Source of the DNA: DATCKG01 sp036562385 | GTDB taxonomy: Bacteria > Bacillota > Sulfobacillia > Symbiobacteriales > Symbiobacteriaceae | DNA: 64,000 bases | Direction: 5' to 3' | NCBI GenBank assembly: GCA_036562385.1 | Contig: DATCKG010000112.1 | Location: 1-64,000 of the forward strand | Shown here: piece after piece, positions 7,483-17,135 of the stretch | Numbering within the stretch: position 1 is the first letter of the stretch | Layout of the letters: every line of letters begins with the position of its first letter | Program-made: the position numbers and the translations under genes | Notes under the pieces: model-generated | Told to the model about the DNA's origin: nothing | The model's input: only the letters and a program-made list of their open reading frames with translations | Databases searched by the model: none

Positions 7483-9993
7483 TCATGCCAGGGAGATGAC
7501 GCCCCCCGGTTCCACCTCCACCTCCCGCCCCTGCCAGCAGAGGGTCACGGGCGCGGTGCCGCGGTTGACGGCATCCAGGCTCTCGGGGCGGATCACCAGA
7601 TCCAGCACGGCCCTGCCCACGGCGATGCCGCCCACCCGTACCTCGGGCCACTCCACGGGCAGGTGCGGACTCACCTCCAGCCGCCCGGCCACCGCATCGG
7701 GACGCAGCCCCAACAGGTACCGGCCCACCGCCTGCAGGATCACAGACAGGGACCAGGCCTGCTGGAAGCAGCCGTTGTAGGCCTCCCGGCGGTCGCCCCG
7801 GTACAGTTCGGCCACGTGGCCGAACCCTTCGATCAGGTTCCGGGCCAGGGTCCGGATGAGGCTGTAGCCCTGCTCCGTGCGGGCATGGGCCAGCGCGGCC
7901 ATGGCGGTCCAGCCGGTCACCAGAGGCCAGACGCAGCCGTGATGGTAGCTGATGGGATCGTACTTCTCCTCACCCTCCGCCAGGGTCCGGATGCCGTGGG
8001 GCGCCCGGATGGCCGGCGACTCCAGGGCCCGCAGGGCCGGGGCCGCCCGGTCCGCGGGCAGTCGGGTGCTGAACATCAGGTTGACCGCGAAGTTGGGCCG
8101 CAGAGCCGGATCCGGCTTCCCTTCCAGGTCCAGGCGGTCATAGGGATACGGCGCCTCGGGCGGGTAGAAGACCTGCCAGAAGCGATCTTCCAGTTCGTCG
8201 GCCTCCCGCCGCCAAGCGGCGGCGTCCTGGGCCTCGCCCAGCCAACCGGCCAGTTCCGCCGCGCTCCGCAGGGCCTGCCAGTAGACCCCCTGCACTTCAC
8301 AGCCGCTCTTGCGGCGGTCGATATGGTCCATCCAGGTGGTATCCGGAATGGCGAGGGCGTGGGACGTGGTGGCCGCATTCTCCACCCCGTGCTCCAGGAA
8401 GCCGTCGCCGTCCCGGTCCTGCCGCCGGGCCCACTGCAGGACCCGGCGGACGCCCTCGTAGTGGCGCCGGGCGAAGGTCAGGTCTCCGGACTGCCGCACG
8501 TATTCGGTCAGCAGCATCACGATCAGATGGGGGCCGTCGGCCGAAGTGCCCCAACCCAGCCGGTGCATGAAGGCCTCCCCGCTGATCACCGTGGGCAGGT
8601 CCCCGGCCTGGGCCTCCGGCCGGTCTTCCTTCAGTTGGTGGGCAAAGTAGTTCTCCACAATCTCCCGGGTGAAGTCCACCTCTCCGGCAGCCAGCAGCCC
8701 CATCCCGGCCCACGCCGAATCCCGGCTCCAGTAGTTGGGGAACCGGGGCAGCCCGGCGCAAATGCCGGCGCCGATCTCGGGATGCCGGAAGCAGAGGTGC
8801 TCCAGCCCCAGCCGGGCCCAGCGCCATGCCTGGTTGACCAGCGGATCGGGAGTCTCCACCGTCCAGGAGCGGGCCAGGGCGCCCCGGAAGGCCGCCTCCA
8901 CCTCGGCCAGCAGCGATGCGGCCTGCCGGCAGCACTCCGCCACCGCCGGGGCCGGATCCGATCCGTCCACGGTGCCCGCCACCGCAAAGTCCAGCGTCCG
9001 GCTCCCGCCGGCGGGAATGTCCAGCCGGTAGACCAACCGCCCGGATGCCCCCGTGGCGGTGAACCCGTCGGGCGGCAGGGAGGCTCCCAGGGCCACCCGG
9101 TACGGCAGCGCCGGTGTGCTGCACCAGGCGATGCCTTCCGGCGAAAGCTGAGCCCGGATGGTGCGGATCTTGACGCCCAGCAAGCCGTAGGGCACCAGGG
9201 CCGCCTCGAAATCGGCACAGAGCCGGGCGGAGACCGCCTCCTCCCCGTCGTTTTGCAGCCGGAAGCGGACCACCGCCACCGCACCACCCCGGGGCACGAA
9301 AACCGTCCGTTCGACCTTCAGGCCCGGGAAGGGAACCGCCGTCGCCACCAGGCGGCCGGGGAGCAGCCGGGCCTCCACTGCCGATTCCGTCAGGCCCACC
9401 TCCGCCTTCCCGACCCCCACGCTGAAGCGCAGCGACCGGAGAAACCGGGCCGGCGGCAGGTAGAGGCCGCCATTGTCGTTCTCTTGGCCAAACCAGTTCC
9501 ACTGGGCGGACAGATCGCCGGCCCGGTTCACCACCACAAAGGCCTGGCCATTGGTCAGCGCCACGGGGTCCTCAAACCGCTCCCGGGCCGTAAGGACCGG
9601 CTCCGGTTCGGCCACCTGATCGGAGAAGGAAAACACCGTATAAATTTCACCAAAACCCATGGGCTTGATGACAATCTCCACCTGATGTTCGCCAGGACTG
9701 AGAGGTTCGCCCCAAACGGTCATCTCAGACTCTTGCCCCACGGTGAAGGGCAGGGGTTGGGCGCGCGTGACGGAAGCGGCCCGGCGGGACTGCTGCCCGG
9801 TGCGGATCCAGACCCGGTCCGGATCCACCCACTGTCCGTCGACCATGAGCAGAAACTCCTCGGCCACCCCCGCCAGCGGAATGGGGGGATTCTCCAGGGT
9901 AAAGGCCCATCCGGAGCCGTCTTCCAGGTTGCGCAGCGAACCTCGTACGTAGGTCAGTTCGGTGTAGATGTCTGCCAAGTTTTTGCAATCCAT
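7483..9993 (-). CDS. Amylo-alpha-1,6-glucosidase / glycogen-debranching-type glycoside hydrolase
   Basis: This is an 836-residue cytoplasmic-looking protein with no signal peptide. The N-terminal half (about 1-330) resembles the debranching-enzyme N-terminal beta domain. The C-terminal half has the alpha/alpha-toroid pattern of GDE_C / GH133-like enzymes, including FPNYWSRDSAWAGMGLL, DGFLEHGVENAATTSHA, and PISYHHGCVWPLVTGW. It is the last gene of the ROK-SBP-permease-permease-ATPase operon, which suggests that it cleaves the imported oligosaccharide. The exact linkage is unknown. The ATG at 9993 is preceded by AGGAGG at a slightly long spacing. Confidence 0.8.
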   Translation of the reverse strand: MDCKNLADIYTELTYVRGSLRNLEDGSGWAFTLENPPIPLAGVAEEFLLMVDGQWVDPDRVWIRTGQQSRRAASVTRAQPLPFTVGQESEMTVWGEPLSPGEHQVEIVIKPMGFGEIYTVFSFSDQVAEPEPVLTARERFEDPVALTNGQAFVVVNRAGDLSAQWNWFGQENDNGGLYLPPARFLRSLRFSVGVGKAEVGLTESAVEARLLPGRLVATAVPFPGLKVERTVFVPRGGAVAVVRFRLQNDGEEAVSARLCADFEAALVPYGLLGVKIRTIRAQLSPEGIAWCSTPALPYRVALGASLPPDGFTATGASGRLVYRLDIPAGGSRTLDFAVAGTVDGSDPAPAVAECCRQAASLLAEVEAAFRGALARSWTVETPDPLVNQAWRWARLGLEHLCFRHPEIGAGICAGLPRFPNYWSRDSAWAGMGLLAAGEVDFTREIVENYFAHQLKEDRPEAQAGDLPTVISGEAFMHRLGWGTSADGPHLIVMLLTEYVRQSGDLTFARRHYEGVRRVLQWARRQDRDGDGFLEHGVENAATTSHALAIPDTTWMDHIDRRKSGCEVQGVYWQALRSAAELAGWLGEAQDAAAWRREADELEDRFWQVFYPPEAPYPYDRLDLEGKPDPALRPNFAVNLMFSTRLPADRAAPALRALESPAIRAPHGIRTLAEGEEKYDPISYHHGCVWPLVTGWTAMAALAHARTEQGYSLIRTLARNLIEGFGHVAELYRGDRREAYNGCFQQAWSLSVILQAVGRYLLGLRPDAVAGRLEVSPHLPVEWPEVRVGGIAVGRAVLDLVIRPESLDAVNRGTAPVTLCWQGREVEVEPGGVISLA

Positions 9994-10012
9994 CCGCGCC
10001 GGTTTCCTCCTG

Positions 10013-11095
10013 TCACCACGCCCGAATGCAGAGGCGTTCGTCCCCCACGAACCAGTAGACCTTTCCCGGTACAGCCGTCAGCCAGACCTGCACCCCCGGC
10101 GGCGGCGCAGTGCCGGCGGGAACCCGGACGCTCACCAACTGCCGGCCTACCTGCACCACCAGATAGTCATCGGAACCCATCAGTTCCACGAAGGCTGTGG
10201 TGCCGGGGATGCCGCCGGGGACCGGCTCGGTATGGATCCGCAGATCTTCCGGCCGGATTCCCAGAGCCCGGACGTCTGCCGTCTGCTTCGGGGGCACCAG
10301 AGTGCCACCCAGCTGCACCCCGATGCCTTCCGTTTCAAAGTGATTGCCGTTGATGCGTCCCTCAAAGAAGTTCATGGGGGGGCTGCCGATAAACCCGGCC
10401 ACAAACTGAGTCCGCGGGTTGTTGTAAACCTCCGTGGGCGTGCCCACCTGGACCAGGCGTCCCTGGTCGTAGACCGCGATCCGGTCCGACAGCGTCATGG
10501 CTTCGGCCTGGTCGTGGGTAACGTAGATGATGGTCAGTCCCAGTTTTTTATGCAGGTTCTTCAGTTCGGTACGCATCTTGAGCCGCAGCTTGGCGTCCAG
10601 GTTGGAAAGCGGCTCGTCCAGCAGGAGCACCTCCGGCTCAAGGACCAGGGCGCGCCCCAGGGCCACCCGCTGCCGCTGGCCGCCCGAAAGCTGGCCGGGC
10701 TTGCGATTCTCCAGGCCCTTCAGGTCCAGCAGATCGGCGGCCCACTCCAGGCGCCGCTGCCGCTCCGCAGGAGGTATCCCCTTGATCTTCAGGCCGAAGA
10801 CGATGTTGGCCGCCACCGTCATATGCGGAAAGAGCGCATAGCTCTGGAAGACCATCGCGATGTTCCGGTCTTTGGGGGGCAGGTCGTTGGCCCGCCTGCC
10901 GCCGATGTACAGATCCCCTTCGGTGATCTCCTCCAGGCCCGCCACCATCCGCAGGGTGGTGGACTTGCCGCACCCGGAAGGACCCACCAGGGTCACAAAT
11001 TCGCCCTTGGCCACCTCCAGGTCAATGTGGCGCACCGCAAAGGTAGGGCTCCGGTCGTAGCGCTTGCCCACGTTCTTGAGCACGACGTGTGACAT
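10013..11095 (-). CDS. Sugar ABC transporter ATP-binding protein (MalK/UgpC/MsmX type)
   Basis: This 360-residue ATPase has Walker [10 protein letters not shown], signature [16 protein letters not shown], Walker [12 protein letters not shown] and switch [16 protein letters not shown]. It is followed by the roughly 120-residue C-terminal regulatory OB-fold domain typical of CUT1-family MalK proteins. It energises the two permeases encoded immediately upstream (11-nt gap). No ATPase gene accompanies the second sugar transporter at 54-57 kb, so this subunit may serve both systems, as MsmX does in Bacillus. Confidence 0.92.
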   Translation of the reverse strand: MSHVVLKNVGKRYDRSPTFAVRHIDLEVAKGEFVTLVGPSGCGKSTTLRMVAGLEEITEGDLYIGGRRANDLPPKDRNIAMVFQSYALFPHMTVAANIVFGLKIKGIPPAERQRRLEWAADLLDLKGLENRKPGQLSGGQRQRVALGRALVLEPEVLLLDEPLSNLDAKLRLKMRTELKNLHKKLGLTIIYVTHDQAEAMTLSDRIAVYDQGRLVQVGTPTEVYNNPRTQFVAGFIGSPPMNFFEGRINGNHFETEGIGVQLGGTLVPPKQTADVRALGIRPEDLRIHTEPVPGGIPGTTAFVELMGSDDYLVVQVGRQLVSVRVPAGTAPPPGVQVWLTAVPGKVYWFVGDERLCIRAW

Positions 11096-11106
11096 CTGCT
11101 TCCCCC

Positions 11107-11949
11107 CTACTTGACCGCACCGGCGGTCAGGCCGGCCCGCATGTACTTCTGGACAAGGAACGTAAAGAGAATCACAGGCAGGGAGATCACCAGCGAAAGA
11201 GCCGCCAGCAGGTTCTTCTGCGGCGTCCAGTTCAGAATCCGCAGCAGGTAGACCGGCAAGGTCGTCCCCTCGGGGCTGGTGAACGTCAGGTAGTAGCTGA
11301 AGATGAACTCATTCCAGGACAGCAGGAAGGTGTAGATCGCACCGGCCGCCAGCCCGGGTGCGGCCACCGGAAGGACGATCCGCAGGAAGGCCCCGAGCCG
11401 GGAACAGCCGAGGATGGCCGCCTGCTCCTCCAGATCCTTCGGCACCGTTTCAAAGACGCCCATGGCGATGTAGATCACGTAGGGCAGGGACAGCAGCGTG
11501 TGGGAGAGGGCCACCTGAATATCCACCGGAAGCCGGCTGAGAGGAGAGTTGAAGAAGACTTCCACCAGCGGAATGACGGTGGAGATGTCCGGGAAGAGCC
11601 GGATGGAGATCAGGGAGAACAGCAGGACCCCATAGCCGGGGAACCGGAAGCGGGCCAGTGCGTAGGCCGCCGGCGTCCCCAGCAAGAGGGAGAGGGCCAC
11701 CGTATACAGGGCGACCTTGACGCTGATCAACCCGGCCACTGTGAAGTCATCGCGGCTCAGCAAGTACTCGAACATCTCCGTGGTGGGATGGAAAGGCCAC
11801 AGGGGTTCCGGATACATGCCGCCGGTGATGATGGAGGCCCGGTCGGAGATGGAGTACTTGAACATGACATAGATCGGGAAGACGACCACGAACAAGGCCA
11901 CAAACAGCCCCAGCCACCATGCCCAGTTGGTGCGGATGTGCTTCAGCAT
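11107..11949 (-). CDS. Sugar ABC transporter permease (MalG type)
   Basis: This CUT1-family inner-membrane permease of 280 residues has six predicted hydrophobic segments and the EAA-loop pattern EEQAAILGCSRLGAFLRIVLP near residues 185-205. The start ATG has AGGGAGGGAAGG upstream. It lies 12 nt from its partner permease and pairs with it to form the translocation pore for the operon's sugar. Confidence 0.9.
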   Translation of the reverse strand: MLKHIRTNWAWWLGLFVALFVVVFPIYVMFKYSISDRASIITGGMYPEPLWPFHPTTEMFEYLLSRDDFTVAGLISVKVALYTVALSLLLGTPAAYALARFRFPGYGVLLFSLISIRLFPDISTVIPLVEVFFNSPLSRLPVDIQVALSHTLLSLPYVIYIAMGVFETVPKDLEEQAAILGCSRLGAFLRIVLPVAAPGLAAGAIYTFLLSWNEFIFSYYLTFTSPEGTTLPVYLLRILNWTPQKNLLAALSLVISLPVILFTFLVQKYMRAGLTAGAVK

Positions 11950-11961
11950 CGCCTTCCCTCC

Positions 11962-12840
11962 CTAAGCCCTCACCAGTGCGTCCTGGAGCCACCGGAGCAG
12001 GAGGTTCAGGACGGCGGTGGTTATGGCGATCAGCGCCACCAGGAAGAGCGCAATGGCAGCCGCGTAGGACGGGCGCTGCATCACGTGGTAGGCGTGATCG
12101 ATCAATGTGCCGAGGATCGGGTAGTTGGGTGCGAGGATGTAGGGGAAGATGAATTCCTTCCAGGCCTCAATGGAGCGCAGTACCAAGACCGTCGAAATCG
12201 CAGGAACCAGCTGGGGCAGGGTGATCAGCTTGAACTGCGTCCACCCGGAGGCGCCCATGGTTCGGGCGGCCTCGTACTGCTCCTCGCTGATGGCGCCCAG
12301 ACCGGCCAGCAGGATCAGCATGGAGATGGGCATGTCCCGCCACACCTTCCCGAAGATGGCCAGGCCCAGGGAGATCCATTCTGACGTGTACCAGTTGATG
12401 GGCGCCCGGATCAGCTGGGGGAACCAGTCAAACCGCCCCATCAGCAGGTCGTTGATATGGCCGAAGGGATAGCTGAACAGCATGCTGATCACCACCGCCG
12501 TCACCGTACCGGGAATGGCGATGGGAATCAGAAACACCGACCGGACCAGGCCCCGGAGCGGAAACTCCTTGTTGATCAGCAGAGCCAGCCCAAGGCCCGC
12601 CAGAAGCTGCGCGGGAGTGGCCACGGCCACAAAGAGAATCGTGCGGACCAAGGCTTCCCGAAACTGCTGGGAGCTGAACATTTCCTGGTAGTTGCCGAGC
12701 GATGGGTACAACTCACCAGTCGGCCCGGCGTGCAACGAGAGGTTGATCATCTGGAACAGGATCAGCCCGAAGGCCGTCAGCAGGTAGAAAAACGCCGGGC
12801 CCAACATCAGCATGAGGAAGAGGCGCTCTCTGCGCCGCAC
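11962..12840 (-). CDS. Sugar ABC transporter permease (MalF type)
   Basis: This 292-residue permease starts with GTG after a GGGGGTGG ribosome site. It has about six membrane spans and an EAA loop (YEAARTMGASGWTQFKLITLP) near residue 195. Such CUT1 permeases import oligosaccharides or glycerol phosphates. It follows the binding-protein gene after a stem-loop and heterodimerises with the MalG-type permease. Confidence 0.9.
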   Translation of the reverse strand: MRRRERLFLMLMLGPAFFYLLTAFGLILFQMINLSLHAGPTGELYPSLGNYQEMFSSQQFREALVRTILFVAVATPAQLLAGLGLALLINKEFPLRGLVRSVFLIPIAIPGTVTAVVISMLFSYPFGHINDLLMGRFDWFPQLIRAPINWYTSEWISLGLAIFGKVWRDMPISMLILLAGLGAISEEQYEAARTMGASGWTQFKLITLPQLVPAISTVLVLRSIEAWKEFIFPYILAPNYPILGTLIDHAYHVMQRPSYAAAIALFLVALIAITTAVLNLLLRWLQDALVRA

Positions 12841-12862
12841 CTTACCACCCCCGTGATAGGAA

Positions 12863-12887
12863 GGGGCCCGCCGGGTAAGCGGGCCCC
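12863..12887 (-). terminator. Intercistronic stem-loop after the sugar-binding-protein gene
   Basis: GGGGCCCGC (12863-12871) pairs perfectly with GCGGGCCCC (12879-12887). On the minus strand it is followed by TTCCTATC, so it may act as a partial terminator or mRNA stabiliser favouring the binding protein. Confidence 0.6.
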
Positions 12888-12894
12888 GTGAACC

Positions 12895-14388
12895 CTAGTC
12901 CGTGACACCGGAGATGCTGCGAATCTTCTCGGCATGGGGCTTCATCGTGGCACGGATCTTGTCGTAGTCGATCTTGCCGTCGGTCTTGTAGTTGCCGTTG
13001 ATGCAGACGTCGTAGTACATCTCCAGGATCTCCGCGCTGATCTGGGCCCAGTTGGCGTGGATGGGCTTATACCAGGCACCGGTTTCGATCTGCCGGCGGG
13101 AGACGTTGAAGACCTCCTGCATCCACGGCTCGTCGAAGACGCTGTTGACCTGCTCCAGCACGTCATTGCGGATCGGCATCATGCCGAAGGTCTTGGACTC
13201 AGCCAGGTGGTTCTCGTAATTGGTGATGAACCGGGCCAGTTCATAGGAAAGCTTCGGATCGGGCGAGGTCACGGGGATGCCCCACCACCAACCGCTCAGG
13301 TTGGAGTAGTGACCGCCCCGGCGGACCGGCTGGCCGTTGTCATCCAGTTCCAGGGAGACACCCTCCGGCATGATGGCCAGGCCCATGTCATCAGGGTTGG
13401 CCAGGTAGCCGGTCATGGTCGGATGGGTACCGCCGTGGATGAAGAAGGCGTCGATCTGGTGCATGAAGGCGAGGAAGACCTGGCCTTCGCCGAACGCCGT
13501 GTAGATGGAGCCGCCGGTCCATGCCTCCTTCAGCATCCGCTCGTTATAGACACCCAGTTCCTGGAACAGCCCTTCCCATGCGAAGACGTCCACCAGCGCC
13601 TGGGTGTCGCCCTTCAACATATCTTCCGGCTTGCCGCCAACCTGCAGCAGTTTGGTGAAGATCTCGGAAGTGGTGCCCTCGTACTTGCGGGTGCGGTGGG
13701 CAATCTTGCCGCCCTTAATGCCGCCGTAGTCGGTGTTGGCCCAGTAGTAGCCGGCCACCAGCAGGTCATACCAGTCCCACTGATTGGGGTCTTCCTCCAG
13801 GGTGTACCCCTTGGGCAGACCATAGCCGTTGTACTTCTTCAGGGCCTCGTTGAGCTCCGACTCGTACTGCTTCCAGTTGGCTACCGCTTCGGCCACCTTG
13901 CTCTTCACGTACAACATCAGGTTGGTTTCGGCCTTACGCGGGATGTAGTAGACGGTCCCATCGATGGTGCCAAACGCCACGGATGCCTCGCTGTACTCCG
14001 CCAGGTCCTTATTGAGCTGCTCCTCACCCACGATGTCCTTCAGCGGGATCATGTAGCCGGCATTCACCATGGGGTTGACGACGGTTTCCGCGGTCTTGAT
14101 CAGGCCGATGGTGTTCTTGCCGGAGTCCTTCTCCAGCTTGACCATGGCCATGACGTCTTCGTCCTTGTCAAAGACCACGACGTTGAGCTTGACGCCATAC
14201 TCCTTTTCAAATTTCTTTAGAATCTCCTCCCGGAAGAACTTGTCCTGCGCGTCCATCATGCGGATCAACACGGTCATCTCTTTGGTCGGCTGGTTCTGGT
14301 TCTGGGACGTCTGGGGCGAGCCGCAGGCCGACAGGACCAGGCTCAGCAGCGCGCCAAGGGCCGCTACCCGAAAGAAGCGCCGTCTCAT
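12895..14388 (-). CDS. Sugar ABC transporter substrate-binding lipoprotein
   Basis: This is a 497-residue extracellular binding protein with a lipobox (LSAC, cysteine near residue 22) and a Gln/Asn-rich linker. The body resembles family 1 solute-binding proteins for oligosaccharides, with aromatic-rich stretches such as NQWDWYDLLVAGYYWAN and SNLSGWWWGIPV that probably stack on sugar rings. It is larger than usual CUT1 binding proteins (about 420), which points to a larger oligosaccharide. It follows the ROK regulator by 30 nt. The ligand is unknown. Confidence 0.87.
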   Translation of the reverse strand: MRRRFFRVAALGALLSLVLSACGSPQTSQNQNQPTKEMTVLIRMMDAQDKFFREEILKKFEKEYGVKLNVVVFDKDEDVMAMVKLEKDSGKNTIGLIKTAETVVNPMVNAGYMIPLKDIVGEEQLNKDLAEYSEASVAFGTIDGTVYYIPRKAETNLMLYVKSKVAEAVANWKQYESELNEALKKYNGYGLPKGYTLEEDPNQWDWYDLLVAGYYWANTDYGGIKGGKIAHRTRKYEGTTSEIFTKLLQVGGKPEDMLKGDTQALVDVFAWEGLFQELGVYNERMLKEAWTGGSIYTAFGEGQVFLAFMHQIDAFFIHGGTHPTMTGYLANPDDMGLAIMPEGVSLELDDNGQPVRRGGHYSNLSGWWWGIPVTSPDPKLSYELARFITNYENHLAESKTFGMMPIRNDVLEQVNSVFDEPWMQEVFNVSRRQIETGAWYKPIHANWAQISAEILEMYYDVCINGNYKTDGKIDYDKIRATMKPHAEKIRSISGVTD

Positions 14389-14417
14389 GGAGTCAACCTC
14401 CTATCTGTGTGTTAGGA

Positions 14418-15626
14418 CTACTGGACGCGAAGGGGCCGAAACAGTTGACTTATCACCAAGCTCCCGGCACCGATGGCGGGAACATCGGGACCGAGGGTGC
14501 TCAGGAGCAGGTGAACCTGGTTTTGAAAGACCGGGTAAAGCCGCTGCGAGGCGGACTCCGCCGCGGCCTCCCAGTAACCGGGCGCCTCCAGCGCCAGCAT
14601 GCCACCGAGCACCAGGGACGCGGGATTGTACAGGTTGATCAGGTTGGCGATGCCGACACCGAGGTACTCCCCCGCCTCGCGGATAATGCGAAGGCAGGTG
14701 GGGTCGCCCTCCCGGGCCGCCTGCAGTACATCCTGCAGGCGTACCTCCCCAGACGCCCGACCAGCCAGAGCAGGAATCGGCGTGCCTGCGTCCATGGCCT
14801 CCCGGACGCGACGGACGATGGCCTTACCGGAAGCCATCATGCCGAGGCAGCCGCGATTGCCGCAGTGGCACTGCAGTCCGTGGACGTCGATAGTCATGTG
14901 GCCGAACTCGCCGGCCGCTCGATCCCGGCCCCGGTACACCTCGCCGTTGATGACGAAGCCGGAGCCGATGCCGTAATCCGCGAAGATGAAGACGCTGTAG
15001 CTGCTGTCTTTTGTGGCGCCGCACCAGTACTCACCGAAGACCGCAGCGTTGGCGTCGTTCTCCAGCAGGGGCCGGACCCCCAGCCGATCCTCCAGCATGG
15101 GGCCGAAGAGCACATTGTGCCACTTCAGGTTGGGGGAATAGATCACCAGCCCTTCCTCGGCATTCACCGTGCCGGGGATCGCCACTGCCACTCCCAAAAG
15201 CTCTTCCGCCTTCATGCCGGCGGCGGCCAGCACTTCCCGGGCGAGGTCGGCGATCAGGTCGGCGCAGGTGCCGGGGCTCTTGTCATCCCCCAGCGGCGCA
15301 CTCCGCCGGATCACCGGCTGCGCGGTGAGGTCGAGCAACAGGCAGGTGACGTAGTCAATGGCCAGGGAGATGCCCAGGGTATGGCGGGCCGATGCCTCCA
15401 GTTGCAGCATGGTGGGCCGCCGGCCGCCACTGGAGGTGCCGAGGCCGACCTCCTTGACCAGGCCGCTGGCGATCAGCCCGGCGGTCAGGTTGGAAAGGGT
15501 CCCTGTGGTCAGCCCGGTGACCCGTGCGATCTCGGCCCGGGAAATGGCGCCATACCGGCGGATGGCATCCAGGATCAGCGATTGGTTGATCTGCCGGACC
15601 AATTCCTGGTTCCCTTTGACCTTCAC
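14418..15626 (-). CDS. ROK-family transcriptional regulator (NagC/XylR type)
   Basis: The protein has an N-terminal winged helix (ILDAIRRYGAISRAEIARVTGLT) followed by a ROK sugar-kinase-like domain. The ROK zinc motif CHCGNRGCLG lies near residue 240. Such proteins repress sugar operons and release DNA on binding the sugar. I choose the GTG at 15626 (VKVKGNQELVRQINQ) because GGGAGAG precedes it; a TTG one codon earlier is equally possible and longer forms lack a ribosome site. It is the first gene of the sugar operon and probably autoregulates it. Confidence 0.85.
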   Translation of the reverse strand: MKVKGNQELVRQINQSLILDAIRRYGAISRAEIARVTGLTTGTLSNLTAGLIASGLVKEVGLGTSSGGRRPTMLQLEASARHTLGISLAIDYVTCLLLDLTAQPVIRRSAPLGDDKSPGTCADLIADLAREVLAAAGMKAEELLGVAVAIPGTVNAEEGLVIYSPNLKWHNVLFGPMLEDRLGVRPLLENDANAAVFGEYWCGATKDSSYSVFIFADYGIGSGFVINGEVYRGRDRAAGEFGHMTIDVHGLQCHCGNRGCLGMMASGKAIVRRVREAMDAGTPIPALAGRASGEVRLQDVLQAAREGDPTCLRIIREAGEYLGVGIANLINLYNPASLVLGGMLALEAPGYWEAAAESASQRLYPVFQNQVHLLLSTLGPDVPAIGAGSLVISQLFRPLRVQ

Positions 15627-15708
15627 CAACTCTCCCACACCCCCTTCGACCCCCTCCGGTTGCGGCTGTCCCCCGCGCAAAGCAGGTCTGGCGAACTTTC
15701 ATTGGGAT

Positions 15709-15729
15709 TTCGCTTAACCCTTCGTTTAA
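15709..15729. promoter_or_regulatory. Tandem direct repeats upstream of the ROK gene, possible operator
   Basis: TTCGCTTAA (15709-15717) and TTCGTTTAA (15721-15729) are near-identical repeats 12 bp apart on the plus strand, roughly one helical turn. They lie between the ROK ribosome site and a weak minus-strand -10 candidate TATACT near 15741. They could be the ROK operator. Confidence 0.35.
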
Positions 15730-15906
15730 TGTCTAAGCATAGTATACGAGATCCAGTGCCCTACTTCCTTTCGAAACGGGATTGTTATAAAAATGTAATC
15801 GCGCTGCAACTTTTTGCAGCCCGGCAGCTCCGGCCGGCGAGGGGTTCCGAAGAGCCGTGAGGGACCAGGCGGCCTGTGCTACACTAAGCGTGATGCGAGG
15901 GGGGTG

Positions 15907-17085
15907 ATGGCACTGGATCTGCACGCGCTGAAGCAAGCGCTGAAGGCGTATGCCCGGCAGGTGGGTCTTGACCTGGTGGGCGTGGCCTCCGCAGAGCCCT
16001 TCGAAGCGGAAAGGGCCCTGCTGGAGCGCCGCCAGGCGGAGGGCCGGGGGCCCAACCCCTTTGAGCCCCGGGAGATCGAGCTGCGGGTCTATCCGGACAG
16101 GCTGCTGCCCGGCGCCCGGGCGATCATCGCAGCCGGCATCAGCTACCTGATGCCTGAAGCGGAGCCGGCCGCCGACCGCCGCCACACCCTGCGGGGCTGG
16201 CTTTCCCGGTACTGCCGGGGCCTGGACTACCACCCCCTGCTGCGGAGCCGGCTGAACAAGGTGGCCGCGTGGCTGCAGGAGCAAGTGCCGGGAACCCGGA
16301 CCCTGGTCTGCGTGGACACCGAACCCCCCTTGGAAAAGGCCGTGGCCCAACGGGCGGGCCTCGGGAAGATCGGCAAGCATACCAACCTGCTGACCCGTCC
16401 CTACGGCACCTGGGTGCTGCTGGGGGAGATCCTCACGGATCTGCCGCTGCCGCCGGATGAGCCGGCGGCGCCCGCCTGCGGGTCGTGTACCCTCTGCATC
16501 GACGCCTGCCCCACCCAGTGCCTGACCCCTTGGCAGCTAGACAGCAGCCGCTGCCTTTCGTACATCACCCAGATGAAAGGCATCATCCCCCCGGAGTTCC
16601 GGGAGGTGATGGGCAACCGGCTCTTCGGCTGCGATGACTGCCAGACCGTCTGCCCTTACAACCGCCGGGCAAAGCCAGGCGGCCATCCGGAGTTCGCCCC
16701 AAACCCGGAGGTAGGCGCGGAGCCGGACCTGCTCCTGATCATGAACATGACCCAGAGCGATTTTCGGCGCTGGTTTGCGCCCACGGCCGCCGGGTGGCGG
16801 GGCAAGACCACCCTGCAGCGCAACGCCGTCATCGCCCTGGGGAACTCCGGCGATCCCGCGGCCCTGGAGCCCCTGGCCAGGGCCCTGCAGAGCGAGAGCC
16901 GGGTGATCCGGGCCCATGCCGCCTGGGCCCTGGGACGACTGGCCCGCCTCGCCCCGGCCGCGGCGCCCCGGGCCCGGGAACTGCTTACGCAGCGGCAGGA
17001 GATGGAGCCGGACGGCCTGGTGCAGCAGGAAATCGCCACGGCGCTGGAGTCCATCACGAGCCGGATCCCGGAACACAAAAAATGA
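15907..17085 (+). CDS. queG: Epoxyqueuosine reductase QueG
   Basis: QueG reduces epoxyqueuosine to queuosine in the wobble position of GUN-anticodon tRNAs, using cobalamin and two 4Fe-4S clusters. Visible are the N-terminal cobalamin-binding domain, cluster cysteines CGSCTLCIDACPTQC near residue 196 and CDDCQTVCPYN near 243, and a C-terminal HEAT-like repeat region (about 300-390) with NAVIALGNSGDPAAL. The ATG at 15907 follows GAGGGGGGTG. It is a single gene ending in a strong hairpin. Its B12 dependence fits the nearby cobalamin operon. Confidence 0.93.
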   Translation: MALDLHALKQALKAYARQVGLDLVGVASAEPFEAERALLERRQAEGRGPNPFEPREIELRVYPDRLLPGARAIIAAGISYLMPEAEPAADRRHTLRGWLSRYCRGLDYHPLLRSRLNKVAAWLQEQVPGTRTLVCVDTEPPLEKAVAQRAGLGKIGKHTNLLTRPYGTWVLLGEILTDLPLPPDEPAAPACGSCTLCIDACPTQCLTPWQLDSSRCLSYITQMKGIIPPEFREVMGNRLFGCDDCQTVCPYNRRAKPGGHPEFAPNPEVGAEPDLLLIMNMTQSDFRRWFAPTAAGWRGKTTLQRNAVIALGNSGDPAALEPLARALQSESRVIRAHAAWALGRLARLAPAAAPRARELLTQRQEMEPDGLVQQEIATALESITSRIPEHKK

Positions 17086-17111
17086 CGCCGGCGAAACCCA
17101 TTCGCCGGCGT
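17085..17111. terminator. Bidirectional terminator between queG and erpA
   Basis: ACGCCGGCGAA (17085-17095) pairs perfectly with TTCGCCGGCGT (17101-17111). An A-run precedes it (17077-17082) and TTATTGT follows it, so it can serve both convergent genes. Confidence 0.85.
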
Positions 17112-17135
17112 TATTGTCCTCCCTGAGGCTACAGG

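Noticed and set aside
7468..10353. A 961-codon open frame on the plus strand opposite the glycoside hydrolase
   Set aside because: Proline-, glycine- and arginine-rich nonsense without motifs; the minus strand carries the clear GDE-type enzyme. Similar long antisense frames at 12934-14220, 14409-15860, 50416-51939 and 51977-54316 were rejected for the same reason.
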